From Sphingomonas donggukensis (GTDB lineage: Bacteria > Pseudomonadota > Alphaproteobacteria > Sphingomonadales > Sphingomonadaceae): a stretch of 64,000 bases of DNA. Shown here piece after piece: positions 18,192-26,481 of the stretch. The notes below the pieces were generated by a model. It made no database searches and was not told the origin of the DNA. It was given only the letters and a program-made list of their open reading frames with translations. Positions within the stretch are counted from its first letter, which is position 1; each line of letters begins with the position of its first letter. The translations under genes were made by a program, and so were the position numbers. The stretch spans positions 2,835,501 to 2,899,500 of the forward strand of contig NZ_CP098401.1 of assembly GCF_023674425.1 (NCBI RefSeq), read 5' to 3'.

Positions 18192-18280
18192 CGGGCGGCG
18201 TGCGGTTTGCGCCAGCAAACCGCCGACTCGCCACGGCGGCCAGCGGGGCGGCATAGCCGTCCCGTCTGACGGCGTGGCGG
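18192..18280 (+). repeat. Stop-codon-proximal hairpin repeat, copy B
   Basis: Starts one base after the prfC stop. Perfect 8-bp stem GCGGTTTG/CAAACCGC (18202-18209, 18216-18223) around the loop CGCCAG, then the shared body to the terminal GACGGCGTGGCGG. It fills the gap to the convergent MFS gene. Confidence 0.9.
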
Positions 18281-18281
18281 A

Positions 18282-19547
18282 TCAGGCGACATCCTCCACC
18301 CAATCCCGCCTGAGCGGCCGGATCGCGAACGTCATCAACACCGCCGCCAGCGCATAGAAGGCGAGGCACCCGACCGCCGCGTAGCGCAGCGATTCGATGC
18401 CGTAGGTCGATTTCAGCATGTCCGAGAGCGTGCCCATCAACAGCGGGCCGACGCCGAGGCCGATCAGGTTGTTGATGAGCAGGAAGCTGCCCGACGCGGT
18501 CGCGCGCATGTGGCGCGGCACCAGATGCTGGACCGCGGTCGTCACCGGTCCCAGCCACAGGATGTTCATCGCATTGGGGATCAGCAGCAGCGGCCAGGCG
18601 AGCGCGGGCGAGGGGCTGAGCAGCCCGAACGCGAACGTCGGCACGGTGATCGCCCAGGCGATCGTCGGCAGCTTCGCGTACCAGCCGCGGTCGGTCTTCC
18701 CGAGACGGTCGGCGAACCAGCCGCCCGCGAACACGCCCGCGGTGCCGCCGACCAGCAGGATCGATCCCATGAACTGGCCCGTGGTGATCAGGTCGAAGCC
18801 GAAGCTGCGCATCAGCACCGACGGCGTCCACAGCGCCAGGCCGTAGCCGCACAGCGAACTGCACCCCGCAGCGACCGCCATCAGCCAGAAGGCGGGCTTG
18901 CGCGCCAGAATGCCGAACGTCTGCCCGACCGGCGCGGCGGCCGTGGCTGCGGGCGCCTTGGGCACGTCGCGCACCACGGATTTGAAGATCGGCGCGAGGA
19001 TGATGCCCGCCACGCCCATCACGATGAAGGCGGTGCGCCAGTCAACCAGCGCGGCGATGTACGCGCCGAGCAACGTGCCGCCGGCGAGGCCCACCGGCAC
19101 GCCCAGCGAATAGATCGCCAGCGCCCGTGCGCGCTTTTCGGGCGGGAAATAATCGGCGATCAGCGCATAGGAGGGCGCAACCCCCCCGGCCTCGCCGACG
19201 CCCACGCCCAGCCGGAACAGGAACAGCTGCCAGTAACCGGTCGCGACCCCGCACAGCGCGGTGAAGCCGCTCCACACCGCCAGCGATCCCGCGATCACCG
19301 CGCTGCGGCTGGTGCGGTCGGCGAGCATGGCGAGGGGAACGCCCAGCACGGAGTAGAGCAGTGCAAACGCAAGCCCCCCGACCGCGCCGAACTGCGCGTC
19401 GGTCAGCCCCAGATCGGCCTTGATCGGCTGCGCCAGGATGCCGAGGATCTGCCGGTCGAGGAAGTTGAAGGTATAGACCAGCAACAGCATCGCCAGCACG
19501 ACATTCGCGCCGGGGCGCCCCCGTTCCGTCTCGCCCGTAGCGTGCAT
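18282..19547 (-). CDS. Spinster-family MFS transporter
   Basis: About 421 residues with twelve predicted transmembrane helices. The start VYTFNFLDRQILGILAQPIK and the GVGEAGGVAPSYALIADYFP motif place it in the spinster-like branch of the major facilitator superfamily, which exports or imports lipophilic metabolites. It lies 103 bases downstream of the TonB receptor on the same strand, so the pair likely forms a TetR-controlled uptake locus. Start: ATG at 19547 with AAAGGGAGAGG upstream. Confidence 0.9.
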   Translation of the reverse strand: MHATGETERGRPGANVVLAMLLLVYTFNFLDRQILGILAQPIKADLGLTDAQFGAVGGLAFALLYSVLGVPLAMLADRTSRSAVIAGSLAVWSGFTALCGVATGYWQLFLFRLGVGVGEAGGVAPSYALIADYFPPEKRARALAIYSLGVPVGLAGGTLLGAYIAALVDWRTAFIVMGVAGIILAPIFKSVVRDVPKAPAATAAAPVGQTFGILARKPAFWLMAVAAGCSSLCGYGLALWTPSVLMRSFGFDLITTGQFMGSILLVGGTAGVFAGGWFADRLGKTDRGWYAKLPTIAWAITVPTFAFGLLSPSPALAWPLLLIPNAMNILWLGPVTTAVQHLVPRHMRATASGSFLLINNLIGLGVGPLLMGTLSDMLKSTYGIESLRYAAVGCLAFYALAAVLMTFAIRPLRRDWVEDVA

Positions 19548-19650
19548 CAGCCTCTCCCTTTCACCCACCTATACGGCAAAGGCCGGGCGCCGCCAGCGGC
19601 AGCACCCGGCCTTCCCCCCCATTCTCCGCCCGCGCGGCGGATAGCGAACC

Positions 19651-21987
19651 TCAGTATTTGACGGTCAGCGTCGCGAACACCTGCCGCGGGTTGCCGTAAT
19701 AGGCCGTCAGTACGCCCTCGGTCCCCAGCGTCGGGACATAGGCATTCGTCGTCGCGTTGCGCAGAAACTCGCCCGTGTCCGGGTTCTGCGCCAGGAAGTT
19801 GTAGCCCGCGACGATATAGCGCTTGTCGGTCAGGTTGCGGCCATGCACGCCGATCGAGATGTTGTCGTTGATGTCGTAGGTGATGTTGGCGTCGAGCAGC
19901 GTGTAGGCCGGCTGGTCGAGCATCGGCGTGCGCAACTCGAACTGCTGGCTGTCGCTGCGGTAGGAGACGGTGCCCGAGACGTTGAGCGTGCCGCCGCCGA
20001 CCTCGCCGGCGTAGGCGAGCGTGCCGCTGGCGGTCCAGTCTGGCGTGTTCTGGAAGCGGCGGCGGCCCGACACGTCCAGCCCGCGCGCATCGATGAAGCG
20101 CGTGTACTTGGCATCGAGGTGGCCCGCCGTGCCCGACAGGGTGACGCGGTCGGTTTCCGACGCCAGCCCCTTCAGCAGCACCGCGGTCGCCTCCGCCTCG
20201 AACCCGTTGATGCGGGCGCGGCCGGCGTTGGTGGTGACGCCGATGAAGGTCTGCTGCCCGTTGATCGTCGTGCCGATCGATCCCGGCACCTGCACGTCGG
20301 TATAGTCCGAACGGAAGCCGGCGAGCGCGAAGTTCAGGCGGCGATCGAACAGCGACGCCTTGTAGCCGACTTCATAGGTGTCGACATTCTCGGGATCGAA
20401 CGACAGGAAATCATACACCTCCTGGCGGTTGCAGGTGGCGCCGGCCGGCGTGCGGCACGCGGTCGACTGACCGCGCGGATCGAACCCGCCGCCCTTGAAG
20501 CCCTTCGAATAGCTTGCGTAGAGATTGTGGTCGGGCGTCGGCTTGAAGCTGATCGACGCGCGCGGCGTGAACTTGGTGAACGACGCATCGCCGCGGAAGT
20601 CCGACGTGGTGGCGAACAGCGTGCCGGTACCGCCGAAGAAGGGCGAGCCGCCGTTCAGATACGTCTGGCGCAGCACCTGTGCCTGGCGGTTGTCCCAGGT
20701 GTAGCGCCCGCCGACCGACACGCTCAACTGGGGCGAGAAGTCGTAGGTCGCATCGCCGAAGATCGCGACGGTGTCGGTGAAGACGTCGCCGAACGTCGTC
20801 GCGGTGACGCCGCCGGGCAGGCGCACGTCGAACACGGTGCGTGCCTTGGCATCGAGATAATAGATGCCGAGCAGGCCCGAGAAGCCGCCGGTGTTGACCA
20901 GCAGCTGCGCTTCCTGGCTGAACTGTTCGTTATTGTAGAAGCTCGGCACGTCGACCTGCACCGCGGGCAGCGCGTCGAAGTCGATCGGCGTGGCGGTATC
21001 GTCCTTGCGATAGCCGGTGATCGATCGGAAGGTCAGCCAGTTGGTCGGCTGCAGCTCGGCGAACAGCGATCCGCCATACGCCTCGACCCGCTGCTTCGGG
21101 GTCACGAGGCCGCCCTGGCTGTCATAGACGTCGGCCAGCACCGGCGCGCCGCTGGCGATGCCGGGGATCAGGCGGTGGCCGCCGCGCGGTGCCGACTTGT
21201 CGAGCGTATAGTCGCCCGACAGGCGGAAGAAGGCGGTGGTCGAGGGCTCGTACTGCAGCGTCGCGCGGGCGCCGAAGACGTCCTTGTCGTAGTTCTCTTC
21301 GCCCGTCGTCAGGTTCTTGCCGAAGCCGTCGCGCGTCAGCTTGGCGACCGCGCCGCCGATCTTGAAGCCCGAATCGCCCAGCGGCACGCTGCCCGAGATC
21401 ACGCCGTCGATCTGGTTGTAGCTGCCATAGCTCGCCCGCGCGGTGACGGTCGGCTCGTTGCCCAGCCGGCGCGTGACGTACTTGATCGCGCCGCCGATGG
21501 TGTTGCGTCCGTACAGCGTACCCTGCGGCCCGCGCAGCACCTCGACCCGCTCGACGTCGTAGATGTCGAGGACCGCGGCCTGCGGGCGGTTGAGGTACAC
21601 GTCATCGAGGTACAGGCCGACACCCGCTTCGAACCCGCCGACCGGATCCTGCTGGCCGACGCCGCGGATGAAGGCGCTGAGCGTCGAATTGGTGCCGCGC
21701 GACACTTCCAGCGTGACGTTCGGCGTGGTGGCGGCGATGTCGGTGATGTCGATCGCGCCCTGCGTCGCGAGCTGCGCGCCGGTGAAGGCGGTCACCGCGA
21801 TCGGCACGTCGCGCAGCGTTTCCTCACGACGGCGCGCGGTGACGACGATCTCGTTGGGGTCGCCGGCCTCGGCCGCGGTTTCCTGCGGGTTGGCGACTTC
21901 CTGCGCGAACGCCGGCGTGGCGGACAGCGCGGCAAGGCAGGCGCCGGCCTGCAACAGCGAACGTGTGGACGTGACGAAACCGATCAT
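19651..21987 (-). CDS. TonB-dependent receptor
   Basis: 778 residues: signal peptide ending ATPAFAQ, a plug domain (NEIVVTARRREETLRDVPIA ... VERVEVLRGPQGTLYGRNT) and a 22-strand barrel ending LTVKY. The plug and LYGRNTIGGAIKYVTRR features are typical of the sphingomonad receptors that often serve organic substrates rather than siderophores. An internal cysteine-rich loop (STACRTPAGATCNRQE) is unusual and may be a disulfide. Ligand unknown; control by the divergent TetR gene is likely. Confidence 0.95.
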   Translation of the reverse strand: MIGFVTSTRSLLQAGACLAALSATPAFAQEVANPQETAAEAGDPNEIVVTARRREETLRDVPIAVTAFTGAQLATQGAIDITDIAATTPNVTLEVSRGTNSTLSAFIRGVGQQDPVGGFEAGVGLYLDDVYLNRPQAAVLDIYDVERVEVLRGPQGTLYGRNTIGGAIKYVTRRLGNEPTVTARASYGSYNQIDGVISGSVPLGDSGFKIGGAVAKLTRDGFGKNLTTGEENYDKDVFGARATLQYEPSTTAFFRLSGDYTLDKSAPRGGHRLIPGIASGAPVLADVYDSQGGLVTPKQRVEAYGGSLFAELQPTNWLTFRSITGYRKDDTATPIDFDALPAVQVDVPSFYNNEQFSQEAQLLVNTGGFSGLLGIYYLDAKARTVFDVRLPGGVTATTFGDVFTDTVAIFGDATYDFSPQLSVSVGGRYTWDNRQAQVLRQTYLNGGSPFFGGTGTLFATTSDFRGDASFTKFTPRASISFKPTPDHNLYASYSKGFKGGGFDPRGQSTACRTPAGATCNRQEVYDFLSFDPENVDTYEVGYKASLFDRRLNFALAGFRSDYTDVQVPGSIGTTINGQQTFIGVTTNAGRARINGFEAEATAVLLKGLASETDRVTLSGTAGHLDAKYTRFIDARGLDVSGRRRFQNTPDWTASGTLAYAGEVGGGTLNVSGTVSYRSDSQQFELRTPMLDQPAYTLLDANITYDINDNISIGVHGRNLTDKRYIVAGYNFLAQNPDTGEFLRNATTNAYVPTLGTEGVLTAYYGNPRQVFATLTVKY

Positions 21988-22052
21988 GGACAATCCCCTC
22001 CCCAGTGGCACCCCGGCTTTCTGGGAAGCAGGGTTGTGCGTGAACGGCTAAG

Positions 22053-22084
22053 TCTTTAATGAAAGTTGAACCAGGTTTCAACTT
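22053..22084 (-). promoter_or_regulatory. Promoter with embedded TetR-type operator, TonB receptor/TetR divergence
   Basis: On the minus strand TTGAAA (22081-22076), a 17-base spacer and TAAAGA (22058-22053) form a good promoter for the TonB receptor. Overlapping it is a perfect inverted repeat AAGTTGAA-CCAGGT-TTCAACTT at 22063-22084. Steric repression by the neighbouring TetR protein is the natural reading. Confidence 0.7.
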
Positions 22085-22105
22085 GGGAATTGGGGGAGGC
22101 TATCG

Positions 22106-22765
22106 ATGGCGGGCGAACGTGTCCCGGCTGCAACAGCGGCGGCAACGGGCGGCGCGCCGATCGCGGTGCCCGACGATGCGAAAGCGCCGCGCACCGACCG
22201 CGGGCGCCGCACACAACAGGCCATCTTGGATGCCGCCGCCGCCGAGTTCGGCGAGCGCGGTTTCCACGAGGCCTCGATCAGCGGCATCACCCGCCGTGCG
22301 GGCGTGGCTCTGGGCAGCTTCTACACCTATTTCGATTCGAAGGACGCGGTGTTCCGCGCGCTCGTCGCGCACATGTCGGGCCAGGTCCGCGACCACGTCG
22401 CCCCCGGCATCCGCGCGGCCAAGGACGGCATCGCCGCCGAACGCGCCGGCCTTGCCGACTTCATCGCGTTCGTGCGTCAGCACAAGGAAATCTACCGCAT
22501 CATCGACGAATCCGAATTCGTCGACCCCGACAGCTTCCGCCGCCACTATGCGACCACCGCAACCCGCATCCAGTCCCGCCTCGAAGCCGCCGCCGCCCGC
22601 GGCGAACTGCGCACCGACGTGGGCGAAATCCATGCCTGGGCGGTGATGGGGATGAACGTGTTCCTGGGCCTGCGCTACGGTGTCTGGGACGAGGATGTGC
22701 CCGAGGGCGCGGTGGCCGATACGATCGCGGACATGCTGGCGCGAGGGATCGGCGCTAAGGGGTAG
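22106..22765 (+). CDS. TetR-family transcriptional regulator
   Basis: 219 residues. After a ~30-residue disordered start, the helix-turn-helix reads ILDAAAAEFGERGFHEASIS and ITRRAGVALGSFYTYFDSKD. The C-terminal ligand domain is all-helical and ends with DTIADMLARGIG. It is divergent from the TonB receptor/MFS genes and its own start is about 22 bases beyond the palindromic operator, so autorepression plus control of the transport genes is expected. Ligand unknown. Confidence 0.92.
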   Translation: MAGERVPAATAAATGGAPIAVPDDAKAPRTDRGRRTQQAILDAAAAEFGERGFHEASISGITRRAGVALGSFYTYFDSKDAVFRALVAHMSGQVRDHVAPGIRAAKDGIAAERAGLADFIAFVRQHKEIYRIIDESEFVDPDSFRRHYATTATRIQSRLEAAAARGELRTDVGEIHAWAVMGMNVFLGLRYGVWDEDVPEGAVADTIADMLARGIGAKG

Positions 22766-22787
22766 GCCGGGGAAGGGGCCAAAATTC

Positions 22788-22858
22788 CCGTTCGTGCTGG
22801 GCGAAGTCGAAGCACATGGCCCACGCACCCCACCCCGCGACAGGCACTTCGACTTCGC
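22788..22858. repeat. GTTCG-type hairpin repeat 1 of 3
   Basis: CCGTTCGTGCTGG followed by arms GCGAAGTCGAAG (22801-22812) and CTTCGACTTCGC (22847-22858). First of three consecutive elements in the 553-base gap 22766-23318, where no gene is supported. Confidence 0.75.
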
Positions 22859-22891
22859 TAAGTGCGGATGGAGAATGGTTTGCCGCCCCAA

Positions 22892-23010
22892 CCGTTCGCG
22901 TCGAGTAGCGATCGAGCCTGTCGAGAGCGCGTATCGAGACGTCTTGTTGAGGGGCAACCACCTCTCGATACGTCGTCTCGACAAGCTCGACGCGTACTCG
23001 AGGCGAACGG
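22892..23010. repeat. GTTCG-type hairpin repeat 2 of 3
   Basis: Bounded by CCGTTCGC and GCGAACGG, with inner complementary pairs GTATCGAGACG/CGATACGTCGTCTCG and GAGCCTGTCGAG/CTCGACAAGCTCG. Similar in plan to 23167-23284. Confidence 0.75.
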
Positions 23011-23166
23011 GAGGACGGTCCAGACCAGTGTTCATGCCGATCGCAATCGACGCGCATGGCCCATGCGCCGCCCTTCGCTAAACGCACCGGATTTCGCTCG
23101 GTGCGACCCGAAGCTTTGCCGCACACTAGGGCGGGCGCCAAATTGATGCATCGCCAACCACAAACA

Positions 23167-23284
23167 CCGGTCGCCTCGAGTAGTCGTGGAGCTTGTCGAG
23201 ACGACGTATCGAGAGGTCAGTGCCACGAGAGGGCCCTCTCGATACGGCGTCTCGACAAGCTCGACGCCTGCTCGAGGCGAACGG
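23167..23284. repeat. GTTCG-type hairpin repeat 3 of 3
   Basis: Ends in CGCCTCGAG and CTCGAGGCGAACGG. The inner arms AGCTTGTCGAGACG and CGTCTCGACAAGCT are exactly complementary, as are CGTATCGAGAG and CTCTCGATACG. It ends about 35 bases before the stop of the convergent membrane-protein gene. Confidence 0.8.
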
Positions 23285-23318
23285 AAATGGGTGAGGGCTT
23301 ACAGGCCCGTGCCTACCC

Positions 23319-23921
23319 CTACTCCCCACCCCCGCGATCCGCACCGCGCCCCAGATGCGCGCGCAGGGCCGTTCGCCGGTCTGCCCGCGCAATCGCGGTC
23401 GGGTCGACCGCCTCGGCGCGGGCCACCAGCCCCTCGATCTCGCCGAGCAGTTCGGACATCAGCAGGTGCCGCCGGAGCTTCGGCGCGGTCGCGGCTTCGT
23501 CGAGGTAGTTCTCGATCAGCTCGGGCACGCGGCGTTCCAGTTTCAGGCGCAGCTCGCCGAAGCTGGAGAAGGGGTCGATGTCGTCCCCGCGCGACACCAG
23601 CAATTCGCGCCGCCGTCGTACCGCGGCGACCCGTCCGCGCGCCAGGAACCCCGCCGAGCCGGCCAGCCGGTCCCATGCCCGGTCGGCGGGCGAGGGCTGC
23701 GGTGCTTTCGCCACGCCGGCGCTGCGCCACGACACCGACAGCGCCAGCGAGATCAGCAGCCCGGCGATGACCGCCAGCCGCGGTGCGACGCCCGCTTCCT
23801 CGATCAGCACCACCATCGCCAGCACCGCCGCGGGCAGTGCCACGAAGGCTTTCCGCGGCTGCGTCGACAACCCGATGACGACGCACAGCGCCAGCATGAC
23901 GATGACGACGCCCAGGATCAT
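23319..23921 (-). CDS. Hypothetical membrane protein
   Basis: 200 residues. Two N-terminal transmembrane helices (ILGVVIVMLALCVVIGL and ALPAAVLAMVVLIEEAGVAP/LAVIAGLLISLAL), then a ~120-residue cytoplasmic helical domain rich in Arg, Glu and Leu (ELRLKLERRVPELIENYLDEA). No family recognised. It overlaps the end of the DUF177 gene by four bases (ATGA) and is the last gene of that operon. Confidence 0.75.
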   Translation of the reverse strand: MILGVVIVMLALCVVIGLSTQPRKAFVALPAAVLAMVVLIEEAGVAPRLAVIAGLLISLALSVSWRSAGVAKAPQPSPADRAWDRLAGSAGFLARGRVAAVRRRRELLVSRGDDIDPFSSFGELRLKLERRVPELIENYLDEAATAPKLRRHLLMSELLGEIEGLVARAEAVDPTAIARADRRTALRAHLGRGADRGGGE

Positions 23922-24451
23922 GGCTGGCCCTTGAGCAGATCCTTCAATCCGGCCAGCGCGCCCGCGGGCTTCGCCTCCTCCTCGGTCATCACCCCGGCGT
24001 CGCGCAGCGCGTCGGCGGCGCGGGGCGAGCGCGGATAGGGATCGAGCGCCAGCGCGAGCGTCTCCGCCGCCGCCTCGCCCAGGTCGATCGCGCTGCCGGC
24101 GTAGAACATCGTGTCGAGGTCGCCCGAATCGAGCTCGACCTCGTCGTCGTTTCCTTCCGCCGACTCGGGGAGGAAACGAATACGGAAATCCTCGGCGATG
24201 GTGTCGGGCACCGGATCGCCGGTCGCGATGCAGGCCTGCACCACCCGCGCGCCGAGCGTGCCGGTCGCGGTGATGCCGGCGGCGTCGCGGCGCAGGCTAT
24301 AGTCGGCGGTGAGCGCCTCCAAAGCGATCAGGCCGAAGCGGCGTGCCAGCGCCACGCGCTCGCCGGCGTCGGCCTCGACCGACGTCACCGCCTCGCCTTC
24401 GCCCAGCGTGTCGAGGCGGCGTGGGCGGGAAAACTCATACGCCTCGGTCAT
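23918..24451 (-). CDS. DUF177 (YceD) domain protein
   Basis: 177 residues with the DUF177 features: a beta-rich N-terminal half, the central CIATGDPVPDTIAEDFRIRFLP, an acidic stretch and a C-terminal ETLALALDPYPRSP. The family is linked in many bacteria to 23S rRNA or rpmF expression; here it lies instead between a bc1 chaperone gene and a membrane protein. It overlaps both neighbours by four bases. Confidence 0.88.
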   Translation of the reverse strand: MTEAYEFSRPRRLDTLGEGEAVTSVEADAGERVALARRFGLIALEALTADYSLRRDAAGITATGTLGARVVQACIATGDPVPDTIAEDFRIRFLPESAEGNDDEVELDSGDLDTMFYAGSAIDLGEAAAETLALALDPYPRSPRAADALRDAGVMTEEEAKPAGALAGLKDLLKGQP

Positions 24452-24975
24452 GCCGGCAGCTGCCCCGCGGCCAGCGCCTCGATCGACGTCGCCTGCAACG
24501 CCGCCGACAGCGCGGTCAGCGCGCCCCGGACATGCGCGAGCGCGGGCGGGGCGGGCGGCTGGTCGCGGTAGAGGTTGCGGACCAGCGCGGTGTCGATCGA
24601 CCCCGCCGCCAGCCCGTCGCGATACGCGCCCAGCCGTCCGCCCAGCATGCTCATCATCTGGCCGACATGCTTGCCGACGACGACGTCGCCGATCCCGATC
24701 TCGCGCAGCTGCGGGTCCATGTCGTCGACGAAGCGTTCGGCGAGCGCCACGCCCAGCGAATCGCCCGCCGGATCCCGCTCGATCCGCAGCAGCGTGATAG
24801 ACAGGATCGCCGCGATCATGTCGAACCGCCCGTCGATCGTGTCGGCGACGCCGCCGTCGGTGTACCAATGGGCTGCGCGTGCGCGCGCGACGATCGCCTC
24901 GTACAGCGCCTGTGCCTCGTCCTTGCGCCCGAACAGGCGCTCCATCCACTTCGTCCCGGCCACGTTTCCGTCCAT
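24448..24975 (-). CDS. Ubiquinol-cytochrome c chaperone (CBP3) family protein
   Basis: 175 residues. The conserved core reads ALYEAIVARARAAHWYTDGG, DTIDGRFDMIAAILSITLLR and LAERFVDDMDPQLREIGIGD, as in bacterial and mitochondrial CBP3 proteins that help assemble cytochrome bc1. The Met at 24945 (MERLFGRK) is an alternative start. The ATGA overlap with the DUF177 gene points to one operon. Confidence 0.88.
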   Translation of the reverse strand: MDGNVAGTKWMERLFGRKDEAQALYEAIVARARAAHWYTDGGVADTIDGRFDMIAAILSITLLRIERDPAGDSLGVALAERFVDDMDPQLREIGIGDVVVGKHVGQMMSMLGGRLGAYRDGLAAGSIDTALVRNLYRDQPPAPPALAHVRGALTALSAALQATSIEALAAGQLPA

Positions 24976-25101
24976 ATCCCGTTTCGCCGCGCGCGCCTTG
25001 TCGCGGGGGCTTTGCCCGCATATTGAGGCGATCGGGCGCGGTTGCAATCTCGGTCGCCGCCCGGTGCCCGAATAAGCCTGCCCCGGTGTCCGGAGAGTCG
25101 A

Positions 25102-25560
25102 ATGCGTCCTGTAGTGCCCGTCCTGATCTTCGCTGCGGTGTCCGCCGCCGCCTGCACCCCGCTGCGCGGGCACCAAGGCTATATCGTCGATGTCGATCTG
25201 GTGAACTCGGTGCAGCCGGGCGTCGATACCCGCGCCACCGTCCAGCAGACGCTGGGCCGCCCGACCGTCGCTGGCCAGTTCAGCGACGCCGACTGGTATT
25301 ATGTCGCGCGCGACACGCGCAACTATGCGTACAACAACCCGAAGCCCGTCAGCCAGATCACGCTGCGCGTCCGCTTCGACGCTGCCGGCAACGTCGCCTC
25401 GGTCGATCGCATGGGCGTGGAGCAGGTCGCGTCGATCAATCCGGAAAGCAAGAAGACGCCGACGCTGGGTCGCGAGCGCGGCTTCTTCTCCGACCTGTTC
25501 GGCAACATCGGCACGGTCGGCGCCGCCGGCGCCCCGACCGGCGGCGGCAACGGGCCGTAA
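25102..25560 (+). CDS. bamE: Outer membrane assembly factor BamE (SmpA/OmlA family)
   Basis: 152 residues. Lipoprotein signal peptide with lipobox AAACTPL (Cys18), then the SmpA/OmlA domain: VNSVQPGVDTRATVQQTLGRP, DADWYYVARDTR and a C-terminal strand LRVRFDAAGNVASVDRMG. BamE is a lipoprotein of the BAM complex that inserts outer-membrane beta-barrels. GGAGAG precedes the ATG. The Gly/Asn-rich tail beyond residue 130 is an alphaproteobacterial addition. Confidence 0.92.
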   Translation: MRPVVPVLIFAAVSAAACTPLRGHQGYIVDVDLVNSVQPGVDTRATVQQTLGRPTVAGQFSDADWYYVARDTRNYAYNNPKPVSQITLRVRFDAAGNVASVDRMGVEQVASINPESKKTPTLGRERGFFSDLFGNIGTVGAAGAPTGGGNGP

Positions 25561-25664
25561 AGCTGTCGCCACGATGACCGGCGCATTCGCGACCGGTTCA
25601 GGCGACAGGGAGCATCTCATGCCCATCGGCGTTTAGAACGCCGGACAAGGCAAGGAGATGTATC

Positions 25665-26180
25665 ATGCGTAAACTGATCGTCATGGGGCTGATGGCCGCC
25701 GTCGCGCTGCCGACGATGGCAGCGCCCGCCGTCGCACAGTCGCGCGCCGAACTGCGCCGCGACCGCCAGGACATTCGCCAGGAACAGCGCGATCTGAACC
25801 GCGCCTATCGCACCGGCGACCGCCGCGACGTCCGCGACGCGCGCGGCGACCTGCGTGAGGCACGGCAGGAATATCGCGAGGATCGCGCCGACCGGAATCG
25901 CAGCTGGGGCCGCGACGACTGGCGCGGATGGCGCGATCGCAACCGCAACCTGTACGCCCGTGGCACGTGGCGCGCGCCGTTCCGCTATACCTCGTTCCGC
26001 GTCGGCGGGCGCATCGCACCGAGCTATTACGGCACGCGCTATTACATCGCCGATCCGTGGCGCTATCGCCTGCCGCCGGCGCGCGGCTACCAGCGGTGGG
26101 TGCGCCACTATAACGACGTGATCCTGGTCGATACGCGCCGCGGCACGGTCGTCAGCGTCATCCGCAACTTCTACTGGTAA
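25665..26180 (+). CDS. RcnB-family periplasmic protein
   Basis: 171 residues. Signal peptide ending in APAVAQS, then a highly charged Arg/Asp/Glu helix (~residues 27-95) and a C-terminal RcnB-like domain with the typical aromatic pattern PPARGYQRWVRHYNDVILVD and VVSVIRNFYW. In E. coli RcnB is a periplasmic protein for nickel/cobalt homeostasis; in sphingomonads related proteins are common and metal binding is unproven. AAGGAG lies before the ATG, and a small hairpin (GGCGTTTAGAACGCC) precedes it. Confidence 0.82.
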   Translation: MRKLIVMGLMAAVALPTMAAPAVAQSRAELRRDRQDIRQEQRDLNRAYRTGDRRDVRDARGDLREARQEYREDRADRNRSWGRDDWRGWRDRNRNLYARGTWRAPFRYTSFRVGGRIAPSYYGTRYYIADPWRYRLPPARGYQRWVRHYNDVILVDTRRGTVVSVIRNFYW

Positions 26181-26193
26181 CCCCTCAGGCTAT

Positions 26194-26226
26194 CGGCCGC
26201 GTCGCAGATAAGCGCCGACGCGGCCG
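26194..26226 (+). terminator. Hairpin after the RcnB-family gene
   Basis: A perfect 11-bp stem (CGGCCGCGTCG at 26194-26204 and its complement at 26216-26226) begins 14 bases after the stop. There is no T-run, so termination is plausible but not certain. Confidence 0.5.
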
Positions 26227-26264
26227 TGTGCCGAAGCACCGGTCCCGAAAGGGTAAAGGACCGT

Positions 26265-26320
26265 GGGCGCAACGCACGACACGAACTTTGGTTCGCGTGC
26301 GCTGCGCCCCGGTCTTTTTT
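26265..26320 (+). terminator. Intrinsic terminator, possibly ending a small RNA
   Basis: Stem of 14 positions with one mismatch (26265-26278 with 26296-26309) followed by CGGTC and six T residues (26315-26320). A separate hairpin GGTCC...GGACC (26241-26262) lies just upstream. No ORF ends here; the rest of the 301-base gap 26181-26481 holds nothing else I can name. Confidence 0.65.
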
Positions 26321-26481
26321 GCAGGCGTGGGTACGGTGGCGCCCCTCGCGAAAGCCTGCGTGCGGGCACCGATCCGAAAAGATTGCGTGCTAACGGCTAC
26401 TTGCGGGCGACACCTCGACAATGGATAAAGTCAGTCCGAATCGGGGGCATCGATCTGGACTGTGGGCTATTTACCGCGGGG

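Noticed and set aside
19843..22059. A 738-codon plus-strand frame opposite the TonB receptor
   Set aside because: Complement-strand shadow with low-complexity Arg/Ala content; the receptor on the minus strand has all expected motifs.
22788..23284. CRISPR-like repeats in the long gap
   Set aside because: The units are 70-120-base imperfect palindromes without equal-length unique spacers, and there is no cas gene.
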